Assembly: GCA_947034885.2 (NCBI GenBank) | Contig: OX344757.2 | Span: 22,004,001 to 22,068,000 of the forward strand | DNA: 64,000 nucleotides | From: Thuidium tamariscinum | Taxonomy: Eukaryota > Streptophyta > Bryopsida > Hypnales > Thuidiaceae | Direction of reading: 5' to 3' | Shown: positions 59,565 through 64,000 of the stretch, piece by piece | How the letters are laid out: each line of letters begins with the position of its first letter | How positions within the stretch are numbered: the first letter of the stretch is position 1 | Translations under genes and position numbers: made by a program | Notes under the pieces: model-generated | What the model saw: the letters and a program-made list of their open reading frames with translations, nothing else | Databases searched by the model: none | What the model was told of the DNA's origin: nothing

Positions 59565-60330
59565 GTTATAGTGGGGCTCCAAATTTCAGCATTCATCCAT
59601 ATATTGGATAGGAAATACTCCCTCTGTCCCACTAAAAGCTTCCAAATCAAGTAAATTCTTTGTCCCACTAAAAAGCTCCTTTGTGTGATTTTGACTGTTC
59701 AATGAATGTTGCATTGAATGACCTCATGGGGTCAAGTAAAACAATCTAAGAGCATTTCATTGGCCTTGCAAACTTGGCCTCAAATGGCAATAAGAGACAC
59801 CTTGTACTAATTGCTTCTTCAAATAGTAGTGTTCACAACTTGTTTAGTGACTACTTTGGTGCTATTAAAATTTGATCATAAAGTGAGCTATTTTTTAAAA
59901 ATTTTGGATATTTAAATTGGGGAACATGTTATGAGAATCCTATTGTATCCACCACCCTTTAAATCATCTAGAATGACAGAGCTAGCAACAATTATAAATT
60001 ATATCAAATATTGTACTTTAACTTGTATTTTGGATGCCTAAACGACAATGCCTAAGCTCCATACTTTGTATAGATCTAAGGGATGGGTTATTCATTCTTG
60101 AATGCATGTATTTTTGGCACTTTGATCAAAAACATAGTTAATCTCTTAAGGGGAAGAGTTTTGGAAGCTTTTAGTGGGACAAAGGGAGTATCATATTAGC
60201 ACATATGACATTTATAAATATGTTTTCAACCACAATCTAGCAATTTCATCCAAGACTTTACTATTCATGTTCCAAAGGCAAGGTGTGACACTTTGGTGCA
60301 AATTGATGACAAATCACCAAATAAAAGTAC
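59565..60330. repeat. Dispersed repeat interrupted by a Stowaway-type MITE
   Basis: The two outer parts (59565-59617 and 60189-60330) are contiguous in the paralogue at 11540-11790. They share CATTCATCCATATATTRGATAG on the left and ATCATATWAGCACAT on the right of the insertion point. Confidence 0.8.
59616..60190. mobile_element. Stowaway-type (Tc1/mariner) MITE with TA duplication
   Basis: The element 59618-60188 starts CTCCCTCTGTCCCACTAAAA and ends with the reverse (TTTTAGTGGGACAAAGGGAG), flanked by TA at 59616-59617 and 60189-60190. The CTCCCTC...GTCCCA terminus is the hallmark of Stowaway MITEs. 571 bp, non-coding. The paralogous site at 11601-11602 has a single TA and no insertion. Confidence 0.93.
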
Positions 60331-60784
60331 CAATGGCCTAAAACTATATTGCTCATTTTCTTATTATTTACTTAGTGTATCTTGGGGTTTGGCATTTTGA
60401 AGCAATAAACGTAGAGATTTTAAATTTAGTATATTGAACAATCAATTGAGTGAAATTAAAAAAATTACCATCTCAAATTTAGCATTTTAATTTGTTTAAC
60501 CAAACAGAAAACAAGGAGTATGGGAAATGAATTGTGTATGAAAAAAACATGCTAGTTTTTCATCCTTTCTCCATCAAGAACAAATAGATTTTAATTGCCC
60601 TACACAAGATCCCACCAATTCCTAGCGGGGTAGCCTAAAGGTATAGCCAATTAGAAGCAATTTTCATATTCAAAATTTGGCTTTAAATTTTTTTCAAACT
60701 AAAAATTTATATAATAATTGTCTCACATAGCTTTAGAAGTCATTTACTATCTTAGCAAAAGCCTCCTTCCCCCATGTTTGGAGT

Positions 60785-61275
60785 CTCAACACCTAAATGC
60801 CTAAAGGCCTAAATACTTTTTATAACTTTTAAGAATTTGCTTTAAATTGAACATAAAGTCAACATTTTAATGAATTGTATCAATTTTTTGGAAAATTGTA
60901 GTTTGTAAAAATTCAAACTAGACATATAAAGATTATCTAAGAAAAGAAAACATAACAATATCACTTATGGATTAAAAGATTATAATGTTAGATTATGAGG
61001 GTCTTAAAACTAAGAAAATAATTTGAAGTCTTTCAATTCTCTTTTTTCACATGTGAAATCTCAAAATTTGGTCACCAAAAAAAATGAGGTTAAAGAGACT
61101 AACATACATAGCTCCATTCAATTTATGGCTTCTCAAAATCTACTCTACAGTTTTTTTAAATGAATTCTAATGTGATATTTTTTCTAAGATTTAATGAATT
61201 TGAGGCTCATTTTTGAAAACCTTCAACACTAAGGAAAGTCAAGATTGCAATCAACACTCTTGTAGAAAATCTTTT
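60785..61275. mobile_element. Family F element, truncated copy 3
   Basis: Starts CACCTAAATGCCTAAAGG and follows the family F interior (AATTCAAACTAGACATA, GAGGCTCATTTTTGAAA, AAGTCAAGATTGCAAT) until about 61275. The right terminus is missing. Confidence 0.65.
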
Positions 61276-61580
61276 TGTACAATTTCTATTTTTAGTATGC
61301 TATCTTTGGCTACAATGTTGTAGAAATTTGCATTTAAAATTCTTTTGGCATTGGAGGTAACATGAAGAACTACAAAGAGTGTTAGCACACTAAAATGCAC
61401 CTATAAAAAAATTTATTTCATATGAAAAAACATCAAATTCATTACATAGTCTACCTTGCAATTGTTGAAATGCAATTTCTTTTAAATAAGTAGAAAATGA
61501 AAATAAGTACAATTTCTAAGACCTTAAATAAAGTGAAGTTGCCAAGCTTTGCACAAAGCCTAGAAATGAAGTAAAATTCA
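61276..61580. other. AT-rich intergenic, nothing recognised
   Basis: No gene or bounded repeat seen. Confidence 0.4.
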
Positions 61581-61831
61581 TTAGAAGAAATTTGAGGGCA
61601 TTACAGGGTCATTTCAGGTCTGTTCCTCAAATGGCTCCCAATGCCATTGTCATTGTCAGGCTAGCTTTAATAAAAAATTAATTTTTTTTTTGGGTCCTAA
61701 AATATGAAAATAAGTCCCAAAAAGAATTCAAAAAAAAAATTACGTGGCAAGGTTGCAACCACGTAGGATTTGAGTTCACAAGGTAGAAACTGCATTTCCG
61801 TAGTCTCCTAATGCCCTCAAATTTCATCTAA
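61581..61831. mobile_element. MITE-like element, family A, copy 5
   Basis: Inverted ends TTAGAAGAAATTTGAGGGCA and TGCCCTCAAATTTCATCTAA. The interior shares ACGTGGCAAGGTTGCAACC and TTCACAAGGTAGAAACTGC with 49383-49645. Non-coding. Confidence 0.85.
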
Positions 61832-62970
61832 TGAGTAAGATTTATACTCCACTTATAATATACGTATGCCTTTAAAAACCTTTCAATAATCAAATATGCA
61901 TTTATATTCAGTGAAAAATGAAAATTTTCAATAGTTGATTGTCAAAACTGTACCAATTTTTTTAAGACAGTCAAAGGATTTTAATTGCCTATATAAAAAT
62001 TGCTATGAAATTTTAGATCAACTATATATGGTTGATTGGGCAATTAGAGGTTAACAAATAATTTTCTTGTACAACATTTAGAACTCATTTTATGTGAGAA
62101 ATAACAAAGCTTCATTAGGAAGGCAAACCTTGGTAGTTCACAAAGTGCCATGATTGATTTTACAATGAATGTTTGGATTTAGAATCTTCTTTTTTACTAT
62201 AATCTACATGTTGAATTCTTACAACTCTTATCAAATGATTTGTATGAATCAAAATTGTTTTTAAATAGTTAATAGGATGCCTTTGTACTATATGTCTTAT
62301 ATATTTGTTCCTTTATGTCAATCATAGTTATGTAAGTTCATGGTACAAGATGCATTCATCTTTGTTAGTATAGAGGAGCATCTAGATGAATTTAAGGCCT
62401 TCAAAACCAAGCCTTTAGTGAGTCAACTTTTAGATGAGCCTTATTCTTCAAATGTTATGAATCATCTTTTGTTTTTTTTGTTGATTAATTGCTTTATTTT
62501 TCCTACATCAAGTTGAACAAATGTAATACTAGTAATACCTTGTCTCTATACCAATCTTTTTTTATAGTGCCCAAAGTATTTTGAAAACTTGACCATTCTT
62601 AAGCATAGTTGAGTGGTCAGGATTTATGGACAATATACAAGAAATGGTACCAATAGATTTGTAGCTTGAGTTACTTCAAAAATTGTTTGAAGGCACCTTC
62701 ACTTAACGCAATATGTATTAGAACATGCTAATAAAGGTCTTTTAGGCTAGGTAATTGTTTGCTTGTAGTTGATCAAACTTGTTTTCTCCCTTGGTAATTG
62801 AACAAATCCTTGCCAAAATTATAAATTTGATGTTCTTATAAAATCGATCCGTTGGTTAAACTGACCACTCCTATCAAGCACTCTTATCTACCTTGCTAGC
62901 ATATTTGAAAAAAGCGAGGTAATGTGTACTGCTACTAGTTTCAACAAATTGTCTTTTCTAGATTCAAGTA
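61832..62970. other. AT-rich intergenic, no gene seen
   Basis: No open frame of note and no bounded repeat recognised. Confidence 0.4.
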
Positions 62971-62973
62971 TTA

Positions 62974-63412
62974 AAGTAGAAGTATCCACAGTTGATCACT
63001 TAAGCAATTTTCAGGCAAATCGTGAGTAGTATGAGGGAAGTGAAATTTTCGCCAAGTAGGAAGATAGGAAATATGAAGACTACAAACTTTTCAGAATTTA
63101 ATTCCCTAAATTGAATTTATTGTGATTTTTAGAAGCCAAAAAGTTGTTTAGACTAATAGCCAAATGAATGTCTAGACTCTTCTAATTCCAATCATAGACT
63201 AAGTACTTTCCCGCTTACTACTTCCTACTTTCTTGCTCACTACTTTGGGACACATGTCATTATCCTATTGGCCCCAACCTTGAAATGGAGGAGAAAATAC
63301 ATTTCAAGCTTTGGTTGGAAATATGTTCTAACCTTGGTTGGAAACACCTACATTCTATAGGGTGAATATTGGTCCCTAGTCAAGAATGGGTATTGCTAAG
63401 GTAGAAGGCTCT
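62974..63412. mobile_element. MITE-like element, GGTAGAACC family, reversed copy 3
   Basis: Reverse of 24317-24720: it shares AGACTCTTCTAATTCCAATC, CTTGCTCACTACTTTG and CACATGTCATKATCC. The ends are worn (AAAGTAGAAGTATCC left, GGGTATTGCTAAGGTAGAAG right). Non-coding. Confidence 0.65.
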
Positions 63413-63422
63413 TAAATGGAGC

Positions 63423-63528
63423 GGGTTGTAAAATGGTGCCCTATCTTAAATGTACAATGTTTCTTTTTCATAGCCTTCAACAGTGTACTGACAGTGTATA
63501 TTGTAGCTAGGGCACCATTTTACAACCC
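63423..63528. repeat. 106-bp hairpin with perfect 21-bp arms
   Basis: Arms GGTTGTAAAATGGTGCCCTA (one more G outside) and its exact reverse complement enclose a 64-base loop. It could be a tiny MITE or a hairpin RNA source. The inner bases do not pair further in an obvious way. Confidence 0.75.
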
Positions 63529-63689
63529 TATGCCCTTTCAACTTCAAAATTTGATAACTAATTCATAAAAGCTCAGAAAAATATGAAATGACTTGGGTTA
63601 GATGTTAATTTTACTTGTTTTTCAAGGAAAATTTACCGAAAAATATTTCTAGAGGTTTTACCTCCCTGAAATTCTGTTTCAGCCCTTAG

Positions 63690-63990
63690 ATGGTCCATTA
63701 TAGGACCTTTTACCTTACCTTACATTGGATGAATGAGAAGTTAGTTGGACAAGTGAACTTCAGAAACAGGCACTCTGTTCATTATCCAGAATATAGATGC
63801 TTCAAGCTTAATACAGAGCCATCAAGAGCCCAGCTTCTAAGGTACTTTAGGGCAAACTCTCTGTTGCTAATGCAGAATCTCGCAAATCCTGAAACCCTAA
63901 ACCGCCTTCTCGCATTGCACTTTGAATCTTCGAGCCTGCTTGCCCCGGATCTCCACTCACCGAGATTCACAGCCCCGAAATTTTAATTAA
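63690..63990. other. Gene-like composition at the window edge
   Basis: GC content rises here and both strands carry open frames. The plus strand has a telo-box-like AAACCCTAAACC at about 63893-63904, common near plant promoters. The minus strand reads MREGGLGFQDLRDSALA at about 63918-63868, which resembles a motif near the end of LINE reverse transcriptases but stops soon after. The plus frame to 63986 has no recognisable product. It may be the edge of a gene beyond the window or a fragment. Confidence 0.25.
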
Positions 63991-64000
63991 GTTAATAACT

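Overview
The window is nuclear DNA from a streptophyte plant, most likely a land plant. Three intron-bearing genes of plant families sit as GC-richer islands in a very AT-rich, transposon-filled background, and all splice sites are GT-AG. The short introns and compact 5' leaders would fit a bryophyte-grade plant, but that is only an impression; the species cannot be named from the sequence.

Layout. Bases 1-6000 hold one minus-strand gene (coding 3453 to 588): an unrecognised protein of about 842 residues with an N-terminal membrane hairpin and a long acidic, low-complexity body. Bases 6000-37100 are almost gene-free and packed with non-autonomous DNA elements: small inverted-terminal-repeat (MITE-like) families, CACTA-type elements with 3-bp target duplications, TTAA-flanked elements with CCC...GGG ends, and several long foldback structures. 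Bases 37100-46300 hold the plus-strand gene for a BAG-associated GRAM protein (BAGP1-type: TM, C2, GRAM, VASt); its 18 coding exons join to a complete 592-residue protein. Bases 46300-53850 are again repeats, including a recent head-to-head pair of ~737-bp elements and two Mutator-like MITEs with 8-11 bp target duplications. Bases 53850-59300 hold the plus-strand gene for a choline-transporter-like protein (SLC44/PNS1-like; 3 coding exons, 572 residues). Bases 59300-64000 are repeats, including a Stowaway-type element whose empty site is visible in a paralogous repeat elsewhere in the window.

The three genes do not form a functional cluster. What binds the window together is its transposon ecology: at least nine small inverted-repeat families recur here two to five times, sometimes nested three deep, and two gene introns carry copies. 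No autonomous transposase, retroelement polyprotein, rRNA, tRNA or CRISPR array was recognised.
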